From Mucilaginibacter celer (lineage in GTDB: Bacteria > Bacteroidota > Bacteroidia > Sphingobacteriales > Sphingobacteriaceae), in NCBI RefSeq assembly GCF_003576455.2, contig NZ_CP032869.1:6138001-6202000 (forward strand): DNA of 64,000 nt, given 5' to 3'. Of the stretch, positions 36,220 to 44,868 are shown one piece after another. The notes below the pieces were generated by a model that saw nothing but the letters and a program-made list of their open reading frames with translations, was not told the origin of the DNA and made no database searches. Position 1 is the stretch's first letter; each line of letters begins with the position of its first letter. The translations under genes were made by a program, and so were the position numbers.

Positions 36220-37209
36220 TTAATAAGCCCATTTCAAATATACCGAACCCCAGGTAAAGCCACCGCCAAAAGCTGCTAAAATAAGGTTATCACCTTTTTT
36301 AAATTTGCTTTCCCATTCCCATAAACAAAGGGGGATGGTACCGTTGGTAGTATTGCCGTAACGTTCAATATTAATGATCACTTTTTCGGGACTGATGCCT
36401 GTGCGGTTTGCAGTAGCATCAATAATGCGCTTATTGGCCTGGTGCGGTACCAGCCAGGCAATATCATCGCCTGTAAGGTGATTACGCTCCATAACCTCGT
36501 GTGCAACATCTGCCATATTGGTAACCGCGAATTTAAACACTGCCTGGCCTTCCTGGTAGGCAAAGTGTTCGCCGGCATCAACAGTAGCATGGCTTGCAGG
36601 TTTTAATGAACCACCGGCTTTAAGGTTTAAATACTGGCCGCCCGCGCCATCGCTTTTCAGGATAGAGTCGATCAGGCCATTACCTTCTTCGTTTGGTTCC
36701 AATAAAACAGCGCCGCAGCCATCGCCAAAAATAATACAGGTAGCACGATCTTTATAGTTTACAATGGCCGACATTTTATCGCCGCCCACAACCAATACCT
36801 TTTTATGCTTGCCGCTTTCAATAAACTGCGCACCCGATGTTAAGCCGTAAAGGAAGCCTGAGCAGGCTGCCTGTAAATCAAATCCCCACGCGTTTTTAGC
36901 GCCAATTTTATTGGCTAAAACGTTGGCCGTAGCCGGGAAGATCATGTCGGGGGTGGTAGTACAGAAGATGATAAGATCGATCTCGTCGGCACCGATACCG
37001 CGCTTCCGTAAAAGTTCGGTAACAGCGGGGACCGCCATATCAGATGTAGCAAGGCCTTCGCCTTTTAATATGCGTCGCTCTTTGATACCGGTACGGCTGG
37101 TAATCCACTCGTCGTTGGTATCAACCATTGTTTCCAGTTCCTGGTTGGTTAATACATAGTCGGGAACGTAACCATGTACAGCGGTAATAGCGGCATGAAT
37201 TTTACTCAT
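36220..37209 (-). CDS. fabH: 3-oxoacyl-ACP synthase III
   Basis: A 329-residue enzyme that begins fatty acid synthesis by condensing an acyl-CoA with malonyl-ACP. The triad is visible: Cys116 in [10 protein letters not shown], His in [11 protein letters not shown] and Asn in [10 protein letters not shown]. In Bacteroidota it typically accepts branched primers. It lies 10 bases after plsX. Confidence 0.96.
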   Translation of the reverse strand: MSKIHAAITAVHGYVPDYVLTNQELETMVDTNDEWITSRTGIKERRILKGEGLATSDMAVPAVTELLRKRGIGADEIDLIIFCTTTPDMIFPATANVLANKIGAKNAWGFDLQAACSGFLYGLTSGAQFIESGKHKKVLVVGGDKMSAIVNYKDRATCIIFGDGCGAVLLEPNEEGNGLIDSILKSDGAGGQYLNLKAGGSLKPASHATVDAGEHFAYQEGQAVFKFAVTNMADVAHEVMERNHLTGDDIAWLVPHQANKRIIDATANRTGISPEKVIINIERYGNTTNGTIPLCLWEWESKFKKGDNLILAAFGGGFTWGSVYLKWAY

Positions 37210-37219
37210 CTTTATAAAA

Positions 37220-38158
37220 TTACTGGAATGCTTGTTTTATTTTATCAACAAGATTGCTCTCTACCATGTCCCTTGATAGCAGCACCATGTTTTTAATAGC
37301 CTCGGGACTTGAGATGCCGTGGCCAACTACAACCGGGGCATTAACACCCAAAATAGGGCTGCCACCGTATTGTTCATAATTAAACCGGTCAAAAAACTCG
37401 TCCTTAAGCGCTTTTTTACGTGTAATAACATAAAACGATTCGGCCAGCTTTAATATTATATTGCCGGTAAAACCATCGCATACATATACATCGGTACCTT
37501 CGCTAAAAAGGTCGCGTCCTTCAACGTTACCAACAAAGTTAAACAACTTTGTTTCTTTCATTAAAGGGTAGGTAGCCTGACAAAGCAAATTGCCTTTTTC
37601 TTCTTCTTCGCCAATGTTAATGAGGGCAACCCGCGGGTTACTGATATCATAAACAGATTGCGCGAACAAGCTGCCGAGTACACCGAACTGAACAAGCACA
37701 TCGGGTTTACAATCGGCATTGGCACCTACATCCAACAAAATACCCAAACCGCCTTTAAGTTTGGGTACAATGGTTGTCATAGCCGGGCGTGAAATACCCG
37801 GAATAGTTTTTACGCTGAACATGGCACCAACAAGCATGGCACCAGTGTTACCAGCTGATGAGAAAGCCTTGATCTCGCCTTTTTTTAACAGCTGGAAACC
37901 AACTGAAATGCTCGAATCAGGTTTCTGAACAATAGCTTTTGTGGGATGCTCGCCCATGCCAATAACTTCGGTTGTATGCACAAACTCGAAGTGATCGGGG
38001 CTTACACCATTTTCCTGAAGAATACTTACTGTAACCTCCTTATCACCAATAAGAACCAGCTTCTGGTTGGGTGATAAAGTTTTATAAGCTTCGATAGCTC
38101 CTAAAACAGCTGCTTTAGGAGCGTAATCACCGCCCATAATATCCAAGCCAATCTTCAT
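37220..38158 (-). CDS. plsX: Phosphate acyltransferase
   Basis: A 312-residue enzyme making acyl-phosphate from acyl-ACP for phospholipid synthesis. The start [17 protein letters not shown] and the later [12 protein letters not shown] and [13 protein letters not shown] are family marks. Part of yceD-rpmF-plsX-fabH, with rpmF 16 bases upstream. Confidence 0.95.
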   Translation of the reverse strand: MKIGLDIMGGDYAPKAAVLGAIEAYKTLSPNQKLVLIGDKEVTVSILQENGVSPDHFEFVHTTEVIGMGEHPTKAIVQKPDSSISVGFQLLKKGEIKAFSSAGNTGAMLVGAMFSVKTIPGISRPAMTTIVPKLKGGLGILLDVGANADCKPDVLVQFGVLGSLFAQSVYDISNPRVALINIGEEEEKGNLLCQATYPLMKETKLFNFVGNVEGRDLFSEGTDVYVCDGFTGNIILKLAESFYVITRKKALKDEFFDRFNYEQYGGSPILGVNAPVVVGHGISSPEAIKNMVLLSRDMVESNLVDKIKQAFQ

Positions 38159-38174
38159 TTTCAGAAAATTTAGC

Positions 38175-38366
38175 TTAGGCTACTGCTGCTTTTTCAATAA
38201 GTAACTTGCCGTTGTAGTAAACGTTACCATCAACAGTATACGCGCGGTGCGGCAAGTGTATAGCGCCTGTAGTTTGGCAGGTAGTTAAAGTTGGAGCTTC
38301 CGCTTTGTAATGAGTTCTGCGTTTATCTCTCCTTGATTTCGAAAATTTCCGCTTTGGATGTGGCAT
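38175..38366 (-). CDS. rpmF: 50S ribosomal protein L32
   Basis: A 63-residue basic protein starting MPHPKRKFSKSRRDKRRTHY, the L32 signature. Only one cysteine (Cys30) remains of the zinc ribbon, so this is a zinc-independent form. The gene lies between the DUF177 gene and plsX, as in most bacteria. Confidence 0.95.
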   Translation of the reverse strand: MPHPKRKFSKSRRDKRRTHYKAEAPTLTTCQTTGAIHLPHRAYTVDGNVYYNGKLLIEKAAVA

Positions 38367-38381
38367 AATATCCTAAATTAA

Positions 38382-38903
38382 TTATTTATTCATGTTCCTG
38401 AGGGCATCCCACCGTGGGTCTGCCTGCTCACTTTGTTCACCGTTTGCCGATAAGCTTTTCAGCTTATCAAGCATTTCTTTATCGCAGACTGAGTTATTAC
38501 CCTCGCCGCAAATTGAAATAAACGGCACTGCTACGTTAATATATTCATATATCAACCCGGCAACGTCAATCTCGTGATCGTTTTTGCCGAGTGTTATAAT
38601 CTCTTCATCCTCATCAATCTCTTCATCACTAAACTTAGCAATCTGCTGTTCGGTAATATCAAGCTGAATTGGCAAGGGCTTCAAACACCTATCGCAGGTG
38701 GTTTCAATTGTGCCATCTATCTTAAAGTTCAGGATCAGCATAGTTTCCTGCTTATCCAGTTCAATTTCACAGTGCAGGGTTGCTTTCTTAACGAGCGAAT
38801 ATTCAAACTCGTCAAAAAAATCATCCTGTATGTCATACTCAAACAGGTGTTTCCCCAGTTTAAGCCCCGTAAAGGGAATCGAATATTTTTTAAGCGATTT
38901 CAA
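38382..38903 (-). CDS. DUF177 (YceD) family protein
   Basis: A 173-residue protein of the YceD/DUF177 family, which is linked to 23S rRNA or ribosome assembly. The cysteines CDRCLKPL near residue 75 are conserved. No ATG is available near the N-terminus; the most plausible start is TTG at 38901-38903, giving MKSLKKYSIPFTGLKLGKH. A TTG at 38924 would lie inside the -7 promoter box and is rejected. First gene of the rpmF-plsX-fabH operon. Confidence 0.85.
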   Translation of the reverse strand: MKSLKKYSIPFTGLKLGKHLFEYDIQDDFFDEFEYSLVKKATLHCEIELDKQETMLILNFKIDGTIETTCDRCLKPLPIQLDITEQQIAKFSDEEIDEDEEIITLGKNDHEIDVAGLIYEYINVAVPFISICGEGNNSVCDKEMLDKLKSLSANGEQSEQADPRWDALRNMNK

Positions 38904-38921
38904 TGAGCAACAATTAGCCCG

Positions 38922-38952
38922 CAAATGTATGGAAAAATACCATAACTGAAAA
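38922..38952 (-). promoter_or_regulatory. Candidate promoter of the yceD-rpmF-plsX-fabH operon
   Basis: TACATTTG on the minus strand (38922-38929) matches TAnnTTTG exactly. Nineteen bases upstream is TTTT (38949-38952), one mismatch from TTTG. The leader to TTG 38903 would be very short. Confidence 0.55.
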
Positions 38953-39020
38953 GTGTTTTTTCATTTTGCCTTTTTTGGGAGCTGAAAGGTAAAAGGCTAA
39001 AGGTAAAAGGTTGATAGTTA

Positions 39021-39049
39021 GGGAGATTATTCGGTGTGAATAATCTCCC
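39021..39049. terminator. Perfect hairpin after the S8 protease gene
   Basis: Perfect 12-base stem GGGAGATTATTC / GAATAATCTCCC with a 5-base loop, 15 bases beyond the protease stop. It has no clear T-run, so it may stabilise the 3' end instead of terminating. The spacer to yceD also contains repeats of AGGTAAAAGG. Confidence 0.5.
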
Positions 39050-39063
39050 TGATTATCGGCAGA

Positions 39064-40713
39064 TCAGTTGCCTGAAAGCTCTGGTTTCATTTTCGAGGCC
39101 AGTTGCAGCGCTTTATATGCGTTTACAATACCGCCTGTTTTTGAGAGTGTTGTAAAATTTACCTTCTCGGTTTTGCTGCCGGGCTTCAATACCATGGTGG
39201 TAGTAAGCGGCGTAGCCGAACCCAAAATGGCCTGCTTCAGCTGTTTGGCACTGAGGTTGGGATAGTACTCCAGTATTAAAGCGGCTATGCCCGCAGTAAT
39301 TGGCGAGGCAAAGCTGGTGCCATCTTCGGTATCTGATTCGGCATCGGTAGTGAGCGAAGTTACTTTCACTCCCGGCGCGAAAACATCAACGTTTTTTTGA
39401 CCATAGTTGGAAAAATCTCCGGCAAGTTTTTGACCTGATTTAGGGCCCGATGCACCTACATTGATCACATTATCAGCATCAGTTGCCGATCCATCCAAAA
39501 AAGTATCATTCGGAAACTCCGGCTGGGCATCTACATCCTGGTTATCATTTCCGGCTGCCATTACCAATAAAACATTTTTTGAAGCAGCGTATTTAAAGGC
39601 GGCATCAACCCACTCTTTATGCGGAGAGATTTTTTTACCAAAACTCATGTTAACTACCCTTGCGCCGTTATCAACCGCATAGCGAATGGCGTTGGCTATG
39701 TCTTTATCATATTCATCGCCATTGGGTACGGCTTTGATAATCATGAGCTTCACATTATCGGCCACGCCGTTAATGCCGTAGTTGTTATTACGTACCGCGC
39801 CAATTAATCCGGCTACACCTGTTCCGTGGGCGGCATCGGCAAATTTTACCAGGTTGTTGCCATAAGGTTTGCCATCCTGTACATCCGGATCGTCACCTAC
39901 AATGCGCTTGCGCGAGGTAAGATCGGGCGATACATCGTTGTTTAGTTTGGCCAAATATTCGCTCAGGTCTTTGATGATCTTGGCATTGTTGGCACCTACA
40001 CCCTCTTGCGAGAAAACCGATTCCCAAACGTATTTGCTTTGGCTCAGGGTATCGTTAAGGGCTTTTACGCGTACCAGGTCAGCTTTGGTAAAAGTACCAT
40101 TGGCCGGTAAATTCAAACCGCGTTTAATGTAGCCGCTGGTAACCATCAAAGCATTCATCACAGGCGAAAGCTGGCTGATCTCGGTATTGGCCTTATTCAC
40201 CGTCGAATCATAAACGGTTTTAACGCGTAGCCAGTACGCGTATTCTTTTTTATCGGTAGCGGTCGAGTCGGTAACGGACGCGTATTTGCCCTTCAGTTTG
40301 TTATACTCGCGCACCTCCTCGGTGGTTTCGGTAAAGTCGGCCTTGCCGCCGGGGCCGCCTAAAAAGTTCCAGCCGTGTATATCGTCAACATAACCGTTAT
40401 GGTCATCATCAATACCATTGCCCGGAATTTCCTTTTTATTTACCCAAAGCACCGGTTTCAGGTCTTTTTGCAGGGTATCGGCACCGCTGTCAATAGTGGC
40501 AACCACTACAGGTTTGCTTTTTTTTGCCTTTACAAACAGGTAAGCCTGTTTCAGGCTGATGCCGTAGTAGCCGGTTTCCTTTAAATCCAGCAGGTGCCAG
40601 GCCTTAGGCGGGGCAGGTTCGGCCGCAGGCATTTGTTGAGCCGAAGCCGAATAGTTGAATAATAATGCTGCTGATAAAGCTGTGCCGGTAACGTACTTGC
40701 AAAAATTGAACAT
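39064..40713 (-). CDS. Secreted S8-family (subtilisin-like) serine protease
   Basis: A 549-residue exported protease (signal peptide ~1-26, SASAQQ). The triad is visible: Asp75 in VATIDSGAD, His in AAHGTGVAGLIGA (about 296), Ser in DGTSFASPITAG (about 476). Roughly 220 residues separate Asp and His, far more than in subtilisin (about 32), so a large helical insertion sits there. There is no C-terminal T9SS sorting domain. The protein probably acts in the periplasm or outside. Confidence 0.88.
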   Translation of the reverse strand: MFNFCKYVTGTALSAALLFNYSASAQQMPAAEPAPPKAWHLLDLKETGYYGISLKQAYLFVKAKKSKPVVVATIDSGADTLQKDLKPVLWVNKKEIPGNGIDDDHNGYVDDIHGWNFLGGPGGKADFTETTEEVREYNKLKGKYASVTDSTATDKKEYAYWLRVKTVYDSTVNKANTEISQLSPVMNALMVTSGYIKRGLNLPANGTFTKADLVRVKALNDTLSQSKYVWESVFSQEGVGANNAKIIKDLSEYLAKLNNDVSPDLTSRKRIVGDDPDVQDGKPYGNNLVKFADAAHGTGVAGLIGAVRNNNYGINGVADNVKLMIIKAVPNGDEYDKDIANAIRYAVDNGARVVNMSFGKKISPHKEWVDAAFKYAASKNVLLVMAAGNDNQDVDAQPEFPNDTFLDGSATDADNVINVGASGPKSGQKLAGDFSNYGQKNVDVFAPGVKVTSLTTDAESDTEDGTSFASPITAGIAALILEYYPNLSAKQLKQAILGSATPLTTTMVLKPGSKTEKVNFTTLSKTGGIVNAYKALQLASKMKPELSGN

Positions 40714-40824
40714 TGAACTTGTTTTTTATTAATCTGTCTTTTTTAAAGACTTTGTTGAATCGTTTTAGTTTAAATTGTCTGAACCGGGATTTGGGGGGAT
40801 TAGGAGGATTTATAGGATTTTTTG

Positions 40825-40912
40825 TCTGAACCGGAATTTATCGAATTAAAGAATTTATGGAATTTGCTTAGCATTCTGTTCATTCCTTTAATTCGATAAA
40901 TTCCGGTTCAGA
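40825..40912. repeat. Perfect 27-base inverted repeat, word TCTGAACCGGAATTT
   Basis: Arms 40825-40851 and 40886-40912 are exact reverse complements with a 34-base loop. It is one of two independent palindromes in the 450-base gap between the S8 and ALDH genes. Confidence 0.85.
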
Positions 40913-41040
40913 ACCTAACTAATCTCTATTCTCCAATCACTAATCTCTCAATAAGGGCGTTGCCTGCGGCCGGGCTATGCGCTCATACTGCGCAGGCCTT
41001 AGCCACGAGGCCGGTATCCGCTCCTATCCCTAACGCTTTT

Positions 41041-41157
41041 TCTGAACCGGGATTTGGGTGGATTATGGGGATGGGCAGGATTTTTCCCTTATCAATTTAT
41101 TAAAAAGGACAAGCAAATCCTATAAACCCCCATAATCCACCCAAATCCCGGTTCAGA
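41041..41157. repeat. Perfect 30-base inverted repeat, word TCTGAACCGGGATTTGGG
   Basis: Arms 41041-41070 and 41128-41157 are exact reverse complements. The same opening word begins the repeats at 40779 and 19442, but the interior sequence differs. The stretch between the two palindromes (40918-41040) holds GAGATTAG-type words and a GC-rich segment with no ORF. Confidence 0.85.
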
Positions 41158-41163
41158 CAACCT

Positions 41164-42705
41164 CTACAAATCAAACTTAATCCCCTGCGCCAATGGCAAG
41201 GTTTTAGAATAATTTATAGTATTGGTCTGCCGCCTCATATAAACCTTCCAGGCATCTGAGCCTGATTCCCTGCCGCCGCCGGTTTCTTTCTCACCGCCAA
41301 ACGCACCGCCAATCTCCGCGCCCGAAGTACCGATATTAACGTTGGCAATACCGCAATCGGAACCCGCATAGGATAAAAATTGTTCTGCCTCGCGCAAATT
41401 ATTGGTCATGATGGCTGATGAAAGGCCTTGCGGAACGCTGTTTTGCAGTTCGATGGCCTCGTCGATGGTGCTGTATTTAATGAGGTAAAGTATCGGCGCG
41501 AAGGTTTCGTGCTGTACTATCTCAAAATGATTTTCCGCCTCGGCAATGCATGGTTTTACATAGCATCCCGATTCGTAACCGGCACCTTCCAGTTTGCCGC
41601 CTTCTACCACAAAGTTGCCGCCTTCGGCTTTGCATTTCTCAATCGAGTTGAGGTATAAAGCAACTGCATCATTATCGATCAGCGGGCCCATGTGGTTATG
41701 CTCATCCAATGGGTTACCAATCCTGATCTGTTTATAGGCATTAACCAGTTTCTGTTTAAAAGCTTCATAAACACTTTCGTGGATGATGAGCCTGCGGGTA
41801 CTGGTGCAACGCTGCCCGGCTGTGCCCACCGCGCCGAAAACAGCACCGATCAATGACATATCCAGATCCGCATTTTCGCTGATGATGATGGCGTTATTGC
41901 CACCAAGCTCCAGCAGGCTTTTGCCCAACCTTGCGCCTACAGCAGCGCTAACTGCTTTGCCCATGCGGGTAGAGCCAGTGGCGGATACCAGCGGAACACG
42001 GGCATCCGCGGCCATTAACTCGCCTATATTACGCTCACCTATTACCAGGCATGATACACCTTCTTCAATATTGTTCTTTTTAAAAACTTCCTGTGCTATG
42101 TGCTGGCAGGCAATCGCCGTTAACGGAGTTTTTTCGGATGGTTTCCAGATACAAACGTCGCCGCAAACCCAGGCCAGCAATGAATTCCAGCTCCAAACCG
42201 CTACCGGGAAGTTGAATGCCGAAATAATACCTACAATACCCAGCGGATGGTACTGCTCATACATGCGGTGTTCAGGCCTTTCGCTGTGCATGGTCAGGCC
42301 GTATAACTGGCGACTTAAGCCTACTGCGAAATCGGCTATATCAATCATCTCCTGTACTTCGCCCAGGCCCTCCTGCAGACTTTTGCCCATCTCGTAGGAT
42401 ACCAGTGTACCTAAGTCTTGTTTGGCGGCGCGCAGGGCCTCGCCAATCTGGCGTACTATCTCTCCTCGTTTGGGCGCAGGGGTTTTGCGCCAGGTTTTAA
42501 ATGCTTTGGCCGCCTGCTCAACTGCCTGGTTATAATCGCTTTCGGTAGCTAAACGTACTGAGGCTATCTTTTTACCGTCAACCGGCGATAGTATATCTTT
42601 TACAGTAGCATTGGCGCTGCTGCCCCAGTTGTTGCCTGTACTAAAGGCCTCATTAATATCGTTTATATGTAAACGTTTTAGGATATCTGAAATATTAGGC
42701 TCCAT
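41164..42705 (-). CDS. Aldehyde dehydrogenase, ALDH7-like (alpha-aminoadipic semialdehyde type)
   Basis: A 513-residue NAD-dependent aldehyde dehydrogenase. ATG 42705 (MEPNISDILKRL) is chosen because the upstream 19 residues look non-coding. Catalytic motifs are LELGGNNAIII and GTAGQRCTSTRRL with the active Cys; the latter is characteristic of ALDH7/antiquitin. The likely reaction is oxidation of alpha-aminoadipic semialdehyde in lysine breakdown. A TACCTTTG -7 match lies at 42721-42728. No other lysine gene is nearby. Confidence 0.87.
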   Translation of the reverse strand: MEPNISDILKRLHINDINEAFSTGNNWGSSANATVKDILSPVDGKKIASVRLATESDYNQAVEQAAKAFKTWRKTPAPKRGEIVRQIGEALRAAKQDLGTLVSYEMGKSLQEGLGEVQEMIDIADFAVGLSRQLYGLTMHSERPEHRMYEQYHPLGIVGIISAFNFPVAVWSWNSLLAWVCGDVCIWKPSEKTPLTAIACQHIAQEVFKKNNIEEGVSCLVIGERNIGELMAADARVPLVSATGSTRMGKAVSAAVGARLGKSLLELGGNNAIIISENADLDMSLIGAVFGAVGTAGQRCTSTRRLIIHESVYEAFKQKLVNAYKQIRIGNPLDEHNHMGPLIDNDAVALYLNSIEKCKAEGGNFVVEGGKLEGAGYESGCYVKPCIAEAENHFEIVQHETFAPILYLIKYSTIDEAIELQNSVPQGLSSAIMTNNLREAEQFLSYAGSDCGIANVNIGTSGAEIGGAFGGEKETGGGRESGSDAWKVYMRRQTNTINYSKTLPLAQGIKFDL

Positions 42706-42944
42706 AATTGTTACTTTTGCCAAAGGTAGAAATCTTTGAGGCAATTTTTCAGTATCCCCCATTTGTTACCTGCTGTATCCATTGCTATTAATTATCAAGG
42801 CTTTGTAATAAACAGTTGTTAACAATGTGTGAATGTTGAAAACTTAATTGCATTTGGGTTGGTTTGTTATTGTAATTTAAGACTCAATAAGTCTTTACAA
42901 GGCAATTTGTCAACCTAAAGCGGATGTTCTGCAAACAAAATTGA

Positions 42945-44348
42945 ATGGAAGAAGAATTTGAATTTGGTTTTACCGAAGACCCAAAATTCTCGGTAGAACG
43001 GTACGAGGAAATGATCAGAAATCAGGACTTGTACTTTTTTGATGCCCAGGCGTTTGAGAACATTATCGACTACTACATCGAGAAAAATGACCCAGCCAGG
43101 GCTTTACAGGTAGCAGAATACGCGCGAAATCAGCACCCTTTTGCGGCAATTTTCCTGATTAAACAGGCCCAGCTGCTTGTGGTAACCAACAAGGTACCCG
43201 AGGCATTCGCGGCCCTGGATAAAGCTGCCATGCTCGAAGCATCTGATGCTGATATTTATATCATCCGTGGCAACCTTTACGAAAGCCTGGAGCGTTACTC
43301 GGAAGCGTTAGAAAACTACGAAAAGGCGCTCGACCTTGCCGAGGAAACCGACGAGATATTGCTGCACATTGCCTACGTTTACCAAAACATGGGCGATTAC
43401 GATACGGCCATTACCTACCTTAAGCTTTGCCTTAAGCAAAACATGGAAAATCAGGATGCCCTTTACGAACTGGCTTTTTGCTACGACGTAATGGACAACC
43501 AGCAGGAAAGCGTACAGTTTTACCAGCAATATATCGATAACGAGCCCTACAGCTACGCAGCCTGGTATAACTTAGGTAACGCTTTTACCAAGCTAAGCCT
43601 GTTTGAAAAAGCTATCGACGCTTATGATTATGCTATCTTAATAAAAGACAGCTTTGCATCAGCCTACTTTAATAAAGGTAATGCGTTAGTTAACCTTGAA
43701 AAATATGCTGAAGCGATAGAAGTATACCGCCAGACTTTTGAATACGAGCAACCCAATGCCGATACCTATTGCGCTATTGGCGAATGCTACGAAAAACTGG
43801 AGCAGATGGACGATGCCCGGGCTTTCTATAAAAAATCGGTTAAGATGGACCCTAAACTGGCCGATGCCTGGTTTGGGATTGGTGTAACCCTCGATTTTGA
43901 GGAGCGTTATTTTGAGGCCCTGCACTTTTACAAAAAAGCGCTCGATCTGGATATTGCCAATGCCGATTTCTGGTTTGCCATTGCTGATGCCGAGTATAAA
44001 CTTGGTCATTTGCCCGAAGCCGAAAAAGCTTACGAAAAGGTTGTTGAGCTAAATCCGCTGGATGTTGATGCCTGGCTGGATTATTCATCGATACTGTACG
44101 AACAGCAAAAGCTTAACGAAGCTACCGAGATTATAGCCGAAGCGATAAAAAACAACCCTGAATCTGCCGAGCTTTATTATCGCATTGTTGCTTACTTATT
44201 TGCCAAAGGCGAATACAACGAAGCCCTCAACAACCTTGAGTACGCCTTAACGGCCGATCCGGATAAACACTACATCCTGTTTGATTACCTGCCGCAGCTG
44301 CAAAATAATAAGGTGATTATTGATATTATTGCGAGGTATACGAGGTAG
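42945..44348 (+). CDS. Tetratricopeptide-repeat protein
   Basis: A 467-residue cytosolic protein built almost entirely of TPR helices: about eleven repeats with the A-x3-Y-x8-P pattern, for example ALENYEKALDLAEETDEI, AWYNLGNAFTKLSLFEKAI and AFYKKSVKMDPKLADAW. It has no signal peptide or enzyme domain, so it is a protein-binding scaffold. The partner is unknown. Followed by a strong terminator. Confidence 0.88.
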   Translation: MEEEFEFGFTEDPKFSVERYEEMIRNQDLYFFDAQAFENIIDYYIEKNDPARALQVAEYARNQHPFAAIFLIKQAQLLVVTNKVPEAFAALDKAAMLEASDADIYIIRGNLYESLERYSEALENYEKALDLAEETDEILLHIAYVYQNMGDYDTAITYLKLCLKQNMENQDALYELAFCYDVMDNQQESVQFYQQYIDNEPYSYAAWYNLGNAFTKLSLFEKAIDAYDYAILIKDSFASAYFNKGNALVNLEKYAEAIEVYRQTFEYEQPNADTYCAIGECYEKLEQMDDARAFYKKSVKMDPKLADAWFGIGVTLDFEERYFEALHFYKKALDLDIANADFWFAIADAEYKLGHLPEAEKAYEKVVELNPLDVDAWLDYSSILYEQQKLNEATEIIAEAIKNNPESAELYYRIVAYLFAKGEYNEALNNLEYALTADPDKHYILFDYLPQLQNNKVIIDIIARYTR

Positions 44349-44354
44349 GGTTGG

Positions 44355-44765
44355 GTGAGTGGTGAATGGTTGATTAGGTGAGGGGTTTTGCCGCGGAACA
44401 TAAAACAACAATGGCGCGAATTTCGCGCCTTTGTTGTTTTATTATGATTAACTGCCGCGGGTTTAGCGCAGCGTAACCCGTGGTTCACCATCACTTAAGT
44501 TTATAACTTAAGTCCCACTCGGGTCAGAGACCCGAATAGTTATTCCCACAGGTTACGCTACGCTAAACCTGCGGTAGCAAAAGTTTATAACTTAAATCCC
44601 CACTCTCGGGGCACAGCCCCGAATGGTTATTCCCACCGGTTACGCTGCGCTAAACCCGCGGTAGCAAATAGTAAAAAGATAGGATCCACGCCAACCACTC
44701 ACCTAATCAACTCAATCAACCGCTCACTAAAAAAAACAACCACTCACCTAATCAACCCAATAAAC
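44355..44765. repeat. Composite palindromic element, copy B, with a duplicated right half
   Basis: Outer words GTGAGTGG...GATTAGGTGAG (44355-44385) and their inverted copies (44691-44765, twice). The inner left arm 44456-44484 can pair with either of two right arms, 44547-44577 or 44634-44665, which flank hairpins CGGGTCAGAGACCCG (44521-44535) and CGGGGCACAGCCCCG (44608-44622). The same parts make up copy A at 30458-30753. It fills the 520-base gap before the synthase gene; nothing else is visible. Confidence 0.78.
44403..44441 (+). terminator. Terminator of the TPR gene
   Basis: A long stem AAAACAACAA-x-GGCGCGA with its complement and a flanking T-rich arm, 55 bases after the stop codon. 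Confidence 0.8.
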
Positions 44766-44868
44766 CACGTACCTAAATTTAACATTTGAAATTTGCACAT
44801 CTGCACATTTGTTGCGACCTTTACGGCAGTTAGAACTTTTAGTTATAGGCTATAACCACCGTCTTGAA

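Noticed and set aside
44809-44868. N-terminal extension of the phosphosulfolactate synthase
   Set aside because: The extra codons lie partly in repeat-derived sequence and are not family-like; ATG 44869 opens directly into conserved sequence.
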